The notes beneath the pieces were generated by a model. It was not told the DNA's origin. It searched no databases and saw only the letters and a list, made by a program, of their open reading frames with translations. A stretch of 41,997 bases of DNA from positions 1 to 41,997 of the forward strand of contig JBBRMT010000007.1 of the NCBI GenBank assembly GCA_038230695.1, in the 5' to 3' direction. A program made the position numbers and the translations under genes. Numbering within the stretch: position 1 is the first letter of the stretch; each line of letters starts with the position of its first letter. Below, piece by piece: positions 24,161 through 31,769 of this stretch. The DNA comes from QHBQ01 sp038230695 (GTDB taxonomy: Bacteria; Chloroflexota; Chloroflexia; QHBQ01).

Positions 24161-26173
24161 TTATTGCAGGTGGCGGGGCAGGGTAAAGCTGAAGGTGCTG
24201 CCCCGCTGCGGGTTGTTGGTGGCGCGGATTTGCCCACCGTGCGCCTCTACCACCTGCTTGCAGAAGGTGAGGCCCAGGCCGGTGCCAGTCATCTTACCCA
24301 GCTTGCGGTTCTGCGCCTGATAGAACTTATCGAAGATGCTCTGCTCCTCGCCGGGGGGGATGCCGATACCGCTATCCACCACCCGCACCTCTACAATATC
24401 CAATCCCGCATTTGCTTCGACGGTGATGCTACCCTCATCAGTGAACTTCAGCGCGTTGGTGATCAGGTTGCTGAACACGCGGGCCAGGCGGGTCGGGTCG
24501 GCCTTGATCATCAGCGCGTCTGGCACGTTGTTGACGATGCTCAAGCCACGCTCCAGCGCCTGCGCCCGCATCGGCTGGACGGCGTTCTCCGCCATCAAAT
24601 GCAGGTCAATCTCGCGGAGCCTCATCTCCATCTGCCCCGCTTCCAGCTTATAGACATCGAGCATATCGCCGATCAGGCTGTTGAGGTTGTGGCAACTAGC
24701 CAGGGCCATGTCGAGGAAGCTCTTTTGCAAATCGTTGACCGCGCCGATACCTGGGTCGGAAAGCAGGTCGAGGCAGCCGACAATGCCACTGATCGGGCTA
24801 CGCAGGTCGTGGCTGATCATGTGGACGAACTCCTGGCGCAGCGCCTCGGCTTCCTTCAGCTTGGTAATATCGGCCATTGCGGCCACGCAGCCGACGATGC
24901 TGCCCGCCGCATCGTGGATGGCATCGCAACTAACCAGCAGCGGTAGGGTGGGGGCGTTGCCCTCCTGTGGCAGGGTGGTCTCCACACCAGTGACCCGCGG
25001 ACCGCCCGCAATTACCGGCGCAATAATCTTGATCAGACCCGCAGTGGCGGGTAGCCCCGCGCTCACCAGTTGGCCGATAACTTGCCCACGGCGCAGCCCG
25101 CCCAGCATCGCCAGCGCGGCGGGGTTGCAGTCGGTAACGCGCATATCCAGGTCGGTGGTGATCAACGCCTCAGCCAGGTTGGAGACGATCGCCTCGGTGC
25201 GCTTCTTCTCCTCAAGCACGGTGGTGTGGGTCTGCGCGTTGCTCGCGGCAATCATCACCTGGCTGGCAATCGAAACCAGCAGGTCGAGATGCTCGTTGCG
25301 GAAGTGGTACTTATGGGGATGCACCAGGGTAATCAGCCCGCCAACGCGGTCATCATTCATCATTGGTACGGAGATGGCCGAACCGGCCCGCACCGTATCA
25401 TCCTTGAAGTGAACCCAGCGGCTATCGAGGTCGGTGTCTTCGACGATTGCGCCCATCTTGTGCGCCGCCGCCCAGCCGCCCAGCCCGATGTTCATAACCT
25501 TGTCTACCACCACTACCTGCTCTTCGGCAGGCATATAGCGGCGCGAGAGCAGGTGACGCAGCACGTGCAGGTTATCATCGAGCAGCATTATACTGCCGGT
25601 GGAGGCATCGAGCGCCTCCACGGTCTTCTCCAGGGTGCGGGCCAGGATCACGTCCACATCCAGGCTACTGTTCAGGTAGTTGGATACTTCGTAGAGTAGC
25701 TCCAGCTTGTTGCGCTCTGCCGACAGGGCATCCTGGGTTTGCTTCAGACGCAGCAGCGACTTGACCCGCGCCAGCAGTTCGGGGTAATTGACTGGCTTGA
25801 TCAGGTAATCGTCAACCCCTAGCTCCAACCCCTTCACCTTGTCCTGAGTCTCATGCTTGGCGGTAACGATGATGATGGGGATGAAGGGCAGGTCGGCATC
25901 GGCTTTCATCAACTCGGTTACCTGATAACCATTCAGGTTGGGCATCATCAGGTCGAGGACCAGCAAATCGGGGGGCGCTTGTTTGATTAGCTGCAAGGCT
26001 TCTGCGCCGTCGCCCGCGCCGATCACCTCATAGCCAGCCCCCTCCAGCACCATACAGAACAGGTCGCGGTTGTCCTCGTTATCGTCAACCACCATTACCC
26101 GCCCCGCGCCGTGTGGCCGCGTAGTCAACGGGCCGGTATGCCCGCGTGTAAGCTGTGTTCTACCCGCCAGCAT
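24161..26173 (-). CDS. Sensor histidine kinase with N-terminal receiver, GAF and PAS
   Basis: The 670-residue soluble protein has a receiver domain (about 25-140, phospho-acceptor Asp74, Thr104, Lys126), a GAF domain (about 160-330), a PAS domain (about 345-445), a HisKA domain with the phospho-acceptor in FVHMISHDLRSP (His455), and a HATPase domain (about 555-668, with NALKFTDEG, DSGIGIPP and GTGLGL). It lacks membrane segments and so senses a cytoplasmic signal or receives phosphate from another kinase. It follows the response regulator gene by 92 bp on the same strand, separated by short tandem repeats. GGTGGAAG lies before the ATG. Confidence 0.92.
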   Translation of the reverse strand: MLAGRTQLTRGHTGPLTTRPHGAGRVMVVDDNEDNRDLFCMVLEGAGYEVIGAGDGAEALQLIKQAPPDLLVLDLMMPNLNGYQVTELMKADADLPFIPIIIVTAKHETQDKVKGLELGVDDYLIKPVNYPELLARVKSLLRLKQTQDALSAERNKLELLYEVSNYLNSSLDVDVILARTLEKTVEALDASTGSIMLLDDNLHVLRHLLSRRYMPAEEQVVVVDKVMNIGLGGWAAAHKMGAIVEDTDLDSRWVHFKDDTVRAGSAISVPMMNDDRVGGLITLVHPHKYHFRNEHLDLLVSIASQVMIAASNAQTHTTVLEEKKRTEAIVSNLAEALITTDLDMRVTDCNPAALAMLGGLRRGQVIGQLVSAGLPATAGLIKIIAPVIAGGPRVTGVETTLPQEGNAPTLPLLVSCDAIHDAAGSIVGCVAAMADITKLKEAEALRQEFVHMISHDLRSPISGIVGCLDLLSDPGIGAVNDLQKSFLDMALASCHNLNSLIGDMLDVYKLEAGQMEMRLREIDLHLMAENAVQPMRAQALERGLSIVNNVPDALMIKADPTRLARVFSNLITNALKFTDEGSITVEANAGLDIVEVRVVDSGIGIPPGEEQSIFDKFYQAQNRKLGKMTGTGLGLTFCKQVVEAHGGQIRATNNPQRGSTFSFTLPRHLQ

Positions 26174-26199
26174 TTACTTCCACCCTTAGTACGGAATGA

Positions 26200-26254
26200 A
26201 GATTGTAGAATGAAGATTGTAGAATGTAGATTGTAGAATGTAGAATGTAGATTA
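26200..26254. repeat. Short tandem repeat (TGTAGAATG units)
   Basis: Repeats of GATTGTAGAATG and TGTAGAATG fill the gap between the kinase and the response regulator genes. The same unit occurs at 9011-9038 in the tRNA cluster. Confidence 0.8.
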
Positions 26255-26265
26255 TCAGGTTGAGG

Positions 26266-26976
26266 CTACTTGACCCCCAGGACTGGCACACCGAAACGGT
26301 AGCCAACCCCTCGCTCGGTAATAATATAACGGGGTGGCTCCTCGATGTCGCCCAGCTTGCGCCGCAGGCTGCTCATCCTTACCCACAGCGACTCAATGTC
26401 GCCATCATCCTGATAGTTCCAGCCACGGCGCAGCAGCGACTCGTTGCTGACCACCCGCCCGCCTCCCTTGACCAGACAGTAGAGCAGCCGCGATTCGATG
26501 GGTGAAAGGTGGACGTTGCGCTCTCCAACCTTTACGGCGTGCCGCGCAAAGTTGATGATCAGGTTGTTGTCCACAATAATATCGTCGCTGCTCGAAAGCG
26601 ATACCTCATTGGCCCGCGAGAGGATGCGGTTGATCCGCGCCCGTAGTTCGGCATAGCGGAACGGCTTGTTGATGTAATCGTCGGCGTACTGCTCCAGCCC
26701 TTGCACCACGGTCTCCTCGTCAGTTACGGCGGTGAGCATGATCACGGGGATCTCAATGTAGCGCTGCAGCCGCTTGGACAACTCGAACCCGCTCATCCCT
26801 GGCAGCATCAGATCGAGAATCGCCAACTGTGGCAGGGTGCGCTCAACCTTCGATAGCGCCTCGCTGCCGCTGTGCGCGGCGATTACCTCAAACCCATCGT
26901 TGGTCAGACTGAGCCGCAATGAGTTCAGAATTGTCTCATCGTCATCAACGACCAGGATGCGCTGCTTTGCCATCAT
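26266..26976 (-). CDS. OmpR/PhoB-family response regulator
   Basis: The 236-residue protein joins a receiver domain (about 1-120, acidic pocket Asp11-Asp13, phospho-acceptor Asp55, Lys104) to a winged-helix DNA-binding domain (about 140-232, with LSPIESRLLYCLVKGGGRVV, LRRKLGD and RYIITERGVGYRF). It is probably phosphorylated by the kinase encoded next downstream. A strong promoter lies 36 bp upstream, and the gene heads the leftward block that also includes the kinase, ECF sigma factor and anti-sigma factor. Confidence 0.93.
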   Translation of the reverse strand: MMAKQRILVVDDDETILNSLRLSLTNDGFEVIAAHSGSEALSKVERTLPQLAILDLMLPGMSGFELSKRLQRYIEIPVIMLTAVTDEETVVQGLEQYADDYINKPFRYAELRARINRILSRANEVSLSSSDDIIVDNNLIINFARHAVKVGERNVHLSPIESRLLYCLVKGGGRVVSNESLLRRGWNYQDDGDIESLWVRMSSLRRKLGDIEEPPRYIITERGVGYRFGVPVLGVK

Positions 26977-27011
26977 CCCACCCTTTCCTTACCGTTTTCC
27001 TAACCAGCGCC

Positions 27012-27040
27012 ATTATACCAGCAATTCAGCACGTTTGCAA
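27012..27040 (-). promoter_or_regulatory. Promoter of the response regulator gene
   Basis: Read leftward, TTGCAA (27035-27040), a 17-bp spacer ending TGG, and TATAAT (27012-27017). It is nearly the same as the tRNA-cluster promoter. Confidence 0.8.
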
Positions 27041-27126
27041 TAATCGGTCATTCGGCCCTGGATAGTAACAAACGGGAAGATTGGTGAAAAGTGTTGCGAT
27101 TCGGTAAGGTAGACCGTAAGGTTAAT

Positions 27127-27142
27127 ATGTTATGATTAACAT
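27127..27142. promoter_or_regulatory. Inverted-repeat operator before the small HTH gene
   Basis: ATGTTA-TGAT-TAACAT is a perfect 6-4-6 inverted repeat. It overlaps the likely -10 region (TATGAT at 27131-27136) of the downstream gene and could be the binding site of its own product. Confidence 0.45.
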
Positions 27143-27198
27143 CATACACCATCAGGCAGTACCCGATACGATGAAGTTTCGAGAGGAGCATACCCATC

Positions 27199-27411
27199 AT
27201 GCGAGAGGCTTTGTTCTCCACGCCACGTGCCGCAGAATACCTGGGCATCAGCAGCGTTACTCTACACCGTGCAGTCAAGCGCGGCATCATCAGGCCCGCG
27301 ATGGTTACGCCAGGGGGCAACCTGCGCTTCAGCCGCGACGAACTCGATCGCTATATGCGCGAGTCGGTTGAGAATCTGGTACGCAGCAACAACCAGCCGC
27401 CTAACGCCTAG
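27199..27411 (+). CDS. Small MerR/excisionase-type helix-turn-helix protein
   Basis: The 70-residue protein (begins MREALFSTPRAAEYLGIS) is a stand-alone winged helix-turn-helix of the excisionase/BldC type, with the helix pair STPRAAEYLGISSVTLHRAV and the wing PGGNLRFSRDELDRYM. Such proteins bind DNA cooperatively or act as excisionases. No integrase is nearby, so a transcriptional role is more likely. GAGAGGAG is about 10 bp before the ATG, and a perfect inverted repeat lies 57 bp upstream. It is divergent from the response regulator gene. Confidence 0.85.
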   Translation: MREALFSTPRAAEYLGISSVTLHRAVKRGIIRPAMVTPGGNLRFSRDELDRYMRESVENLVRSNNQPPNA

Positions 27412-27619
27412 CACAATGTATGTAAAATTGAGGGGCGCACGCCACGTCTTTGCCTGGTCAACCAGGGTGAACCACGGTTCGTCCCTACTGAACGGTTGCG
27501 CGGTAAGAACGTGATGCAATGCCCATTGATGGCACAGCCCTTGCCATTAGGCAATTCAGGAACACTGCTTTTCGCACCGCTGAACGGATTCCACGCAGCG
27601 CGTTGTTGTGTGTTGCAGT

Positions 27620-27628
27620 TGCTATGAT
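27620..27628 (+). promoter_or_regulatory. Extended -10 promoter of the GAF gene
   Basis: TGCTATGAT forms an extended -10 box 26 bp before the start at 27655. The 240-bp gap before it holds one copy of the GAACCACGGTTCG palindrome (27467-27488) and nothing else recognised. Confidence 0.4.
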
Positions 27629-27654
27629 TATGCCAGTAACAAGGAGCTATGACA

Positions 27655-28269
27655 ATGAGCGCCAATTGGGTTAGCCGCTTGCCCATGTTCGAGGCGTTGG
27701 ATGGGGATGATCTATCGCCGGTGGCTGAAGCAAATGGAGTATCTACCAGCACATTTCTGCCCTTTATTGCGGGCCTCAGCCGCCTGATGACTACGGAGGT
27801 GAAGCTGGACACACTGCTCGACCAAACAGTGACCGGGCTGATCGAGACGCTACCCGACTCCGCCTGCGCCAGCATTTATCTCAAGCAGGATGGCAGAGAG
27901 GGCGTAACCCTGGCGGCGCAACGTCACCAGTGCGTGGTTGACGGAGTGGCCCCCAAGCCCCGCACCGAACTGGCCGCCCAGGTAGTCGAATACGTTAAGC
28001 CGATTACCCTGATGGTGCGTCATGCGGCGGGTGAGCCATTCTCGCCGGTGCTGGGGTTGCCCCTTAGTGTATCAGGCAGCGTTCTCGGCGCATTGATTAT
28101 CGAAACCGATGCTTCAGTATACGGCGAGGCCAACACTGCATTGCTCAACCTGGTCGCCGCGCAGCTTGCCCTGGCGCTGGAAAACTACCGTCTGCATCAG
28201 CAGGTAGTTGCCCTCAGCGGACAGGCTGCTGTCAACGAACATTTCGCTATATTATGCCAGGTAGCCTAG
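27655..28269 (+). CDS. GAF-domain protein
   Basis: The 204-residue protein is mostly one GAF-like domain (about 35-195): GLSRLMTTEVKLDTLLDQTV is the usual entry helix, followed by ASIYLKQD, VLGLPLSVSGSVLGALIIE and NLVAAQLALALENYRLHQQV. GAF domains bind small molecules or mediate dimerisation. There is no output domain, so it may act with the nearby kinase, which is speculation. ATG at 27655 is preferred to the ATG at 27649 because AAGGAG at 27641-27646 is then correctly spaced. Confidence 0.75.
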   Translation: MSANWVSRLPMFEALDGDDLSPVAEANGVSTSTFLPFIAGLSRLMTTEVKLDTLLDQTVTGLIETLPDSACASIYLKQDGREGVTLAAQRHQCVVDGVAPKPRTELAAQVVEYVKPITLMVRHAAGEPFSPVLGLPLSVSGSVLGALIIETDASVYGEANTALLNLVAAQLALALENYRLHQQVVALSGQAAVNEHFAILCQVA

Positions 28270-28280
28270 CAGAGAGCGCA

Positions 28281-28358
28281 TTATCCGTAGGGGCGTAGAT
28301 TTACCGCACCCAGCCATTTATATTATCCGTAGGGGAGCAGATTTACCCCGCCCAACTC
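28281..28358. repeat. Two tandem copies of a TAGGGGCG-type repeat
   Basis: TTATCCGTAGGGG followed by TAGATTTACC or CAGATTTACC occurs at 28281 and 28323 with a 42-bp period. It is a degenerate member of the GTAGGGGCG palindrome family seen through the window. Confidence 0.65.
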
Positions 28359-28387
28359 TTTTACACCAAGCATGAGAGGCATATAAC

Positions 28388-29503
28388 ATGAGGCTGATTC
28401 AATTCTGGAGTCCCGGTGTTCCCAATACGCCACTAACGCCGCTGGCGGCCAATGCGCCGGGCGGTGGCAGCGTGCGTATCGGCGTGGTTGATGATAAGGG
28501 CAACGTGACCGACATTACCCCCGCTGATGGCAGCATCCGCACCACCAACGATATGATCGCCGTGGCAGTGCGTGACCATACCACTATCGCCGACATTGCC
28601 CTGCACCTGCGCGACGACCTCGACCAACAGGGCGGACGTATAAACAGCTTCAAATACAAGGATCTCGACATCGCGCCCGCAATTGACCGCGCCCACCTGC
28701 TGATGCCGATCCTCGCGCCGGAGGTGTGGGGCTGTGATGCGGTCTATGCCGCCAGCGTAGAACAACGCCGCGCCTACGACACCGCGATGGGCGACCTCTA
28801 TGAGCGAGCCTTCAAAGCGCCCCGCGCCGCCCTTTTCTTCAAGGGAACGGCCACCCGCTGCGTCGGCCCTAACGCGCCCATTCGCGTCCGCCGCGATAGC
28901 GAAGTGACTATCGCGGAGGCAGAGGTTGCGCTTATCCTCGATGCCAGTGGCAATATCATTGCCTATACTCTGGCGTTCGATGTTACCGCGCTGGACATCG
29001 AGCAGGATAATCCCCTATACCTCTCGCTTGCCAAGCTGTATCAGGGCAGTTGCGCTCTCGGCCCTGCGCTATACACCGCCGACCCGCTGGGGCGGCAAGA
29101 GAAGGATACTGCGGTTGTGCCGCTGGAACTGGATTATCGTGTCCTCGATGCCGACGGCAGCACGGTCATTTATCAAGCGCAGAGTAGCACCGCCAGCATG
29201 GCCCGCAGCTTCACCGACCTGATTGCCGCGCTGATGAGTGACAACCCTATCGCCAACGCAACCGTGCTGCTCACCGGCGCTGGCGCATTGCCAGCAGCCA
29301 ACCAGCCACTGCAGGTCGGCCAGATCGTGGAGGTTGGCAACGACCAGATCGGCACGCTACGCAACCCGGTGGAGCGTGCAGCCGCGATTGGCGGGCGGGT
29401 TAACACTGCAGAACTCTCCACCCCGGATGTCAATCACGATCTGCAACCCGCTGCCCAGCAATTAACTCCTCTCCCACAGGGGGAGAGGCTGGGTGAGGGG
29501 TAA
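28388..29503 (+). CDS. Fumarylacetoacetase-fold (FAH) family hydrolase or dehydratase
   Basis: The 371-residue protein matches the FAH superfamily, which acts on 2-oxo acids or diketo acids with a divalent metal. Typical signs are the stretch ALFFKGTATRCVGPNAPI, the metal-ligand region EAEVALILDASGNIIAYT and YQGSCALGPALYTAD, closest in pattern to 2-keto-3-deoxy sugar-acid dehydratase-like members. GAGAGG precedes the ATG. The substrate is not clear. The last 13 residues (LTPLPQGERLGEG) come from a dispersed hairpin repeat at 29463-29503 that also supplies the stop codon, so the native C-terminus has been replaced or extended. Confidence 0.8.
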   Translation: MRLIQFWSPGVPNTPLTPLAANAPGGGSVRIGVVDDKGNVTDITPADGSIRTTNDMIAVAVRDHTTIADIALHLRDDLDQQGGRINSFKYKDLDIAPAIDRAHLLMPILAPEVWGCDAVYAASVEQRRAYDTAMGDLYERAFKAPRAALFFKGTATRCVGPNAPIRVRRDSEVTIAEAEVALILDASGNIIAYTLAFDVTALDIEQDNPLYLSLAKLYQGSCALGPALYTADPLGRQEKDTAVVPLELDYRVLDADGSTVIYQAQSSTASMARSFTDLIAALMSDNPIANATVLLTGAGALPAANQPLQVGQIVEVGNDQIGTLRNPVERAAAIGGRVNTAELSTPDVNHDLQPAAQQLTPLPQGERLGEG

Positions 29504-29760
29504 TGGTGAAGCGTAGGGGCGGGCGGAGGCCCGCCCTGGTTGTGAAGCATCAACGCCCGTCGTAACCACAAATGATGCTCTATTCCTTCTGTATCTTCCG
29601 TCCGTTCCGTGTCCTGCGCGATTCAAACACCCATCCCCTACAATTAGTGTTTCCAATAAGCATTGTCTCCCATCCACAGGGCGTATGCCATGCGGCCCTA
29701 CATCCGTTTCTCCGTTGAACCGCATCCGTTGGCTAGTATTACTGGCACAACTAGCTAGTC
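29463..29760. repeat. Dispersed repeats between the FAH and polyprenyl synthase genes
   Basis: The region contains a CCTCTCCC-ACA-GGGGGAGAGG hairpin (29467-29490), a GTAGGGGCGGGC/GCCCGCCC palindrome (29513-29540), the CAGGGCGTATGCCATGC element (29678-29703) and a CCGTTGGCT fragment (29726-29734). Apart from these and the promoter at 29787, no gene is seen in 29504-29833. Confidence 0.75.
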
Positions 29761-29786
29761 GTGCGCCCCTACGTAATCACAGAATA

Positions 29787-29795
29787 TGGTATAAT
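29787..29795 (+). promoter_or_regulatory. Extended -10 promoter of the polyprenyl synthase gene
   Basis: TGGTATAAT at 29787-29795 lies 38 bp before the start codon at 29834. No convincing -35 box is present. Confidence 0.65.
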
Positions 29796-29833
29796 GCTAC
29801 TACACTTACCAAAGCGCAAGGAGCCAACCGCCC

Positions 29834-30940
29834 ATGCCGTTCGTCACACCCAGCCGCGCCGACCTCGAAGCGTTCGAGCAGGCCCGCGTCAGCCGCCGCG
29901 ATGCGGTCTACCAGCGCATCCTCGACCCACGCTACGCCGCCTACTTCCAGCCCGCGCACATTCAAGATGCGGTCTATAGCTACATTCGGCAGCGGGGCAA
30001 GGGGCTTCGCCCGCTGCTGATGATGCTCTGCGCTGGCGCGGTGGGTGGTGACGAGCTAAAGGCGGTCCCCGCCGCCGCTGCGGTGGAGGTGTTCCACACC
30101 TGGACGCTGGTTCACGACGACATCATTGACCGTGACGCGCTGCGACGAGGTTCGCCCACCGTGCATACCGAGTTCGCCACTCGCAGCAAAGCCGAGCTAG
30201 GCTATGATGCCGACGAGGCCGCCCATTATGGCACGACTGTCGCCATCCTGGCTGGCGATGTGCAGCAGGGTTGGGCTTACACGTTGCTGGCCGAGCTTGC
30301 CGCCGAGGGGGTCAACCCCGCTGTCGCGCTCCACCTGATCCAGTACCTCAGCCAGACAATCGAGACCGCGCTGCTAGAAGGCGAGATGCGCGACGTGCAA
30401 TATGCTACCACGCCGATTGCCGAACTGAGTGAGGCGGCCATTGTGGAGATGCTGGCGAAGAAGACGGCGGTCCTCTATCAGTTTGCCGCCCACGCTGGCG
30501 CGGTCATCGGCCTGGACGAGGCCACCGCCCAGCCGGAGGTGGTCGCCGCGCTGGAACGCTTCGCGGGCGATTGCGGCATCGCATTTCAGTTGCAGGACGA
30601 CATCCTGGGCCTGACCGCCGATGAAAGCAAGCTGGGTAAGCCGATTGGCAGCGACATCCGCGAGGGCAAGCGCACCCTGATTGTCTACCACGCGCTACAG
30701 GGGGCAAGCACGCCGGAGCGGGCCTTGCTGCTGCAAACGCTGGGCAATCCCAACGCCAGCACGGCGCAGGTGGCCGAGGCTACCCAGTATCTAGTAGAGT
30801 GCGGCGCAGTGGCCCATGTGCAAGGCATAGCCCGCCGCTACAGCGAAGATGCTGCCGCCGCCCTTGATGCGTTGCCCAACAGCGACTACAAGCGCCTGCT
30901 CGACACCTGGGGCTGGTACGTGGTAGGGAGGACGATGTAA
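29834..30940 (+). CDS. Trans-type polyprenyl diphosphate synthase
   Basis: The 368-residue enzyme condenses isopentenyl diphosphate onto allylic diphosphates to make prenyl chains for quinones, carotenoids or other isoprenoids. It has GKGLRP (residues 55-60), the first Asp-rich motif DDIID (95-99) and the second Asp-rich motif in FQLQDDILGLT (about 255). Chain length cannot be fixed; the residues before the first motif (VFHTWTLVH) suggest a medium or long product. AAGGAG lies 10 bp before the ATG. Its stop overlaps the start of the next gene (TAATG), so the two form an operon. Confidence 0.92.
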   Translation: MPFVTPSRADLEAFEQARVSRRDAVYQRILDPRYAAYFQPAHIQDAVYSYIRQRGKGLRPLLMMLCAGAVGGDELKAVPAAAAVEVFHTWTLVHDDIIDRDALRRGSPTVHTEFATRSKAELGYDADEAAHYGTTVAILAGDVQQGWAYTLLAELAAEGVNPAVALHLIQYLSQTIETALLEGEMRDVQYATTPIAELSEAAIVEMLAKKTAVLYQFAAHAGAVIGLDEATAQPEVVAALERFAGDCGIAFQLQDDILGLTADESKLGKPIGSDIREGKRTLIVYHALQGASTPERALLLQTLGNPNASTAQVAEATQYLVECGAVAHVQGIARRYSEDAAAALDALPNSDYKRLLDTWGWYVVGRTM

Positions 30941-31587
30941 TGCAGACAATCTATCGCCCAGCCGATGAAGCGGGCATTGCCGCCGCCGCCGACATTATTG
31001 AGGCGGGTGGAGTGGCGGTGTTTCCTACCGATACCGTATACGGAGTGGGGTCGTTGGCCGAGGACGAGCAGGCGGTTGCCAGGCTGTATACCGCAAAGGG
31101 GCGCGACTTCAGCAAGGCCATCCCGCTGCTGGTCAACGGTATTGGCGCGGTGGAGCAGGTGACGGATCTGGCGCGGCTGCCCTTGCCGATGCGCCGCGTT
31201 GCCGCCCTGCTGATGCGCCAGTTCTGGCCCGGCGGCCTGACCATCGTGCTGCCGCACAAGGGCAACCTGCCTGACCGCCTCACCGCTGGCGGCGCGACTA
31301 TCGCGCTGCGGATGCCCAACCACCCGATTACCCTGGCCCTGCTAGCCCAGTGTGGCGGGATATTGGCAGTTACCAGCGCCAATCACAGCGGCAACCCCAG
31401 CCCCACTGATGCCGCTGCCGCCCGCGCCGACCTCGATGGTCTGGTGGACATCATCCTCGACGGTGGACCGACCACCGTTGGTATCGAAAGCTCGATCATC
31501 ACCTTCGACGGTGATACGCCGCGCATCCTGCGGGAAGGGGCGATTAGCCGCGCACAACTCAGGGCGGCTGGGGTTGACCTCGGCTAG
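30940..31587 (+). CDS. tsaC: L-threonylcarbamoyladenylate synthase
   Basis: This enzyme makes threonylcarbamoyl-AMP from threonine, bicarbonate and ATP for the t6A37 modification of ANN-decoding tRNAs. The 215-residue length fits the short YrdC/TsaC form; the C-terminal Sua5 extension is absent. Motifs are FPTDTVYGVGS, KGRDFSKAIPLLV, FWPGGLTIVLP and SANHSGNPSPTDA. It overlaps the polyprenyl synthase stop by one base and has GGGAGGA upstream. Confidence 0.93.
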   Translation: MQTIYRPADEAGIAAAADIIEAGGVAVFPTDTVYGVGSLAEDEQAVARLYTAKGRDFSKAIPLLVNGIGAVEQVTDLARLPLPMRRVAALLMRQFWPGGLTIVLPHKGNLPDRLTAGGATIALRMPNHPITLALLAQCGGILAVTSANHSGNPSPTDAAAARADLDGLVDIILDGGPTTVGIESSIITFDGDTPRILREGAISRAQLRAAGVDLG

Positions 31588-31769
31588 CTGCATTGTTACC
31601 CGCCTAATGGGAGCAACAGATTAGCCATAACTTATGCGGCAATGTAGAGTTCTATATGGATGGGGTGGCGCACGTCGCCTGCCCAGGTTCGCTGCCTGCT
31701 ATCCGCCCCAACGTCGCTAGCTAAACACGTGCTAGCTACCATGCTAGCGGAGGGTGATAGGCAAACCAT

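Noticed and set aside
31716..31748. Three GCTAGC words in 33 bp before the TPR gene as an operator
   Set aside because: A 6-bp self-complementary word with irregular spacing is weak evidence, and no promoter is seen beside it.
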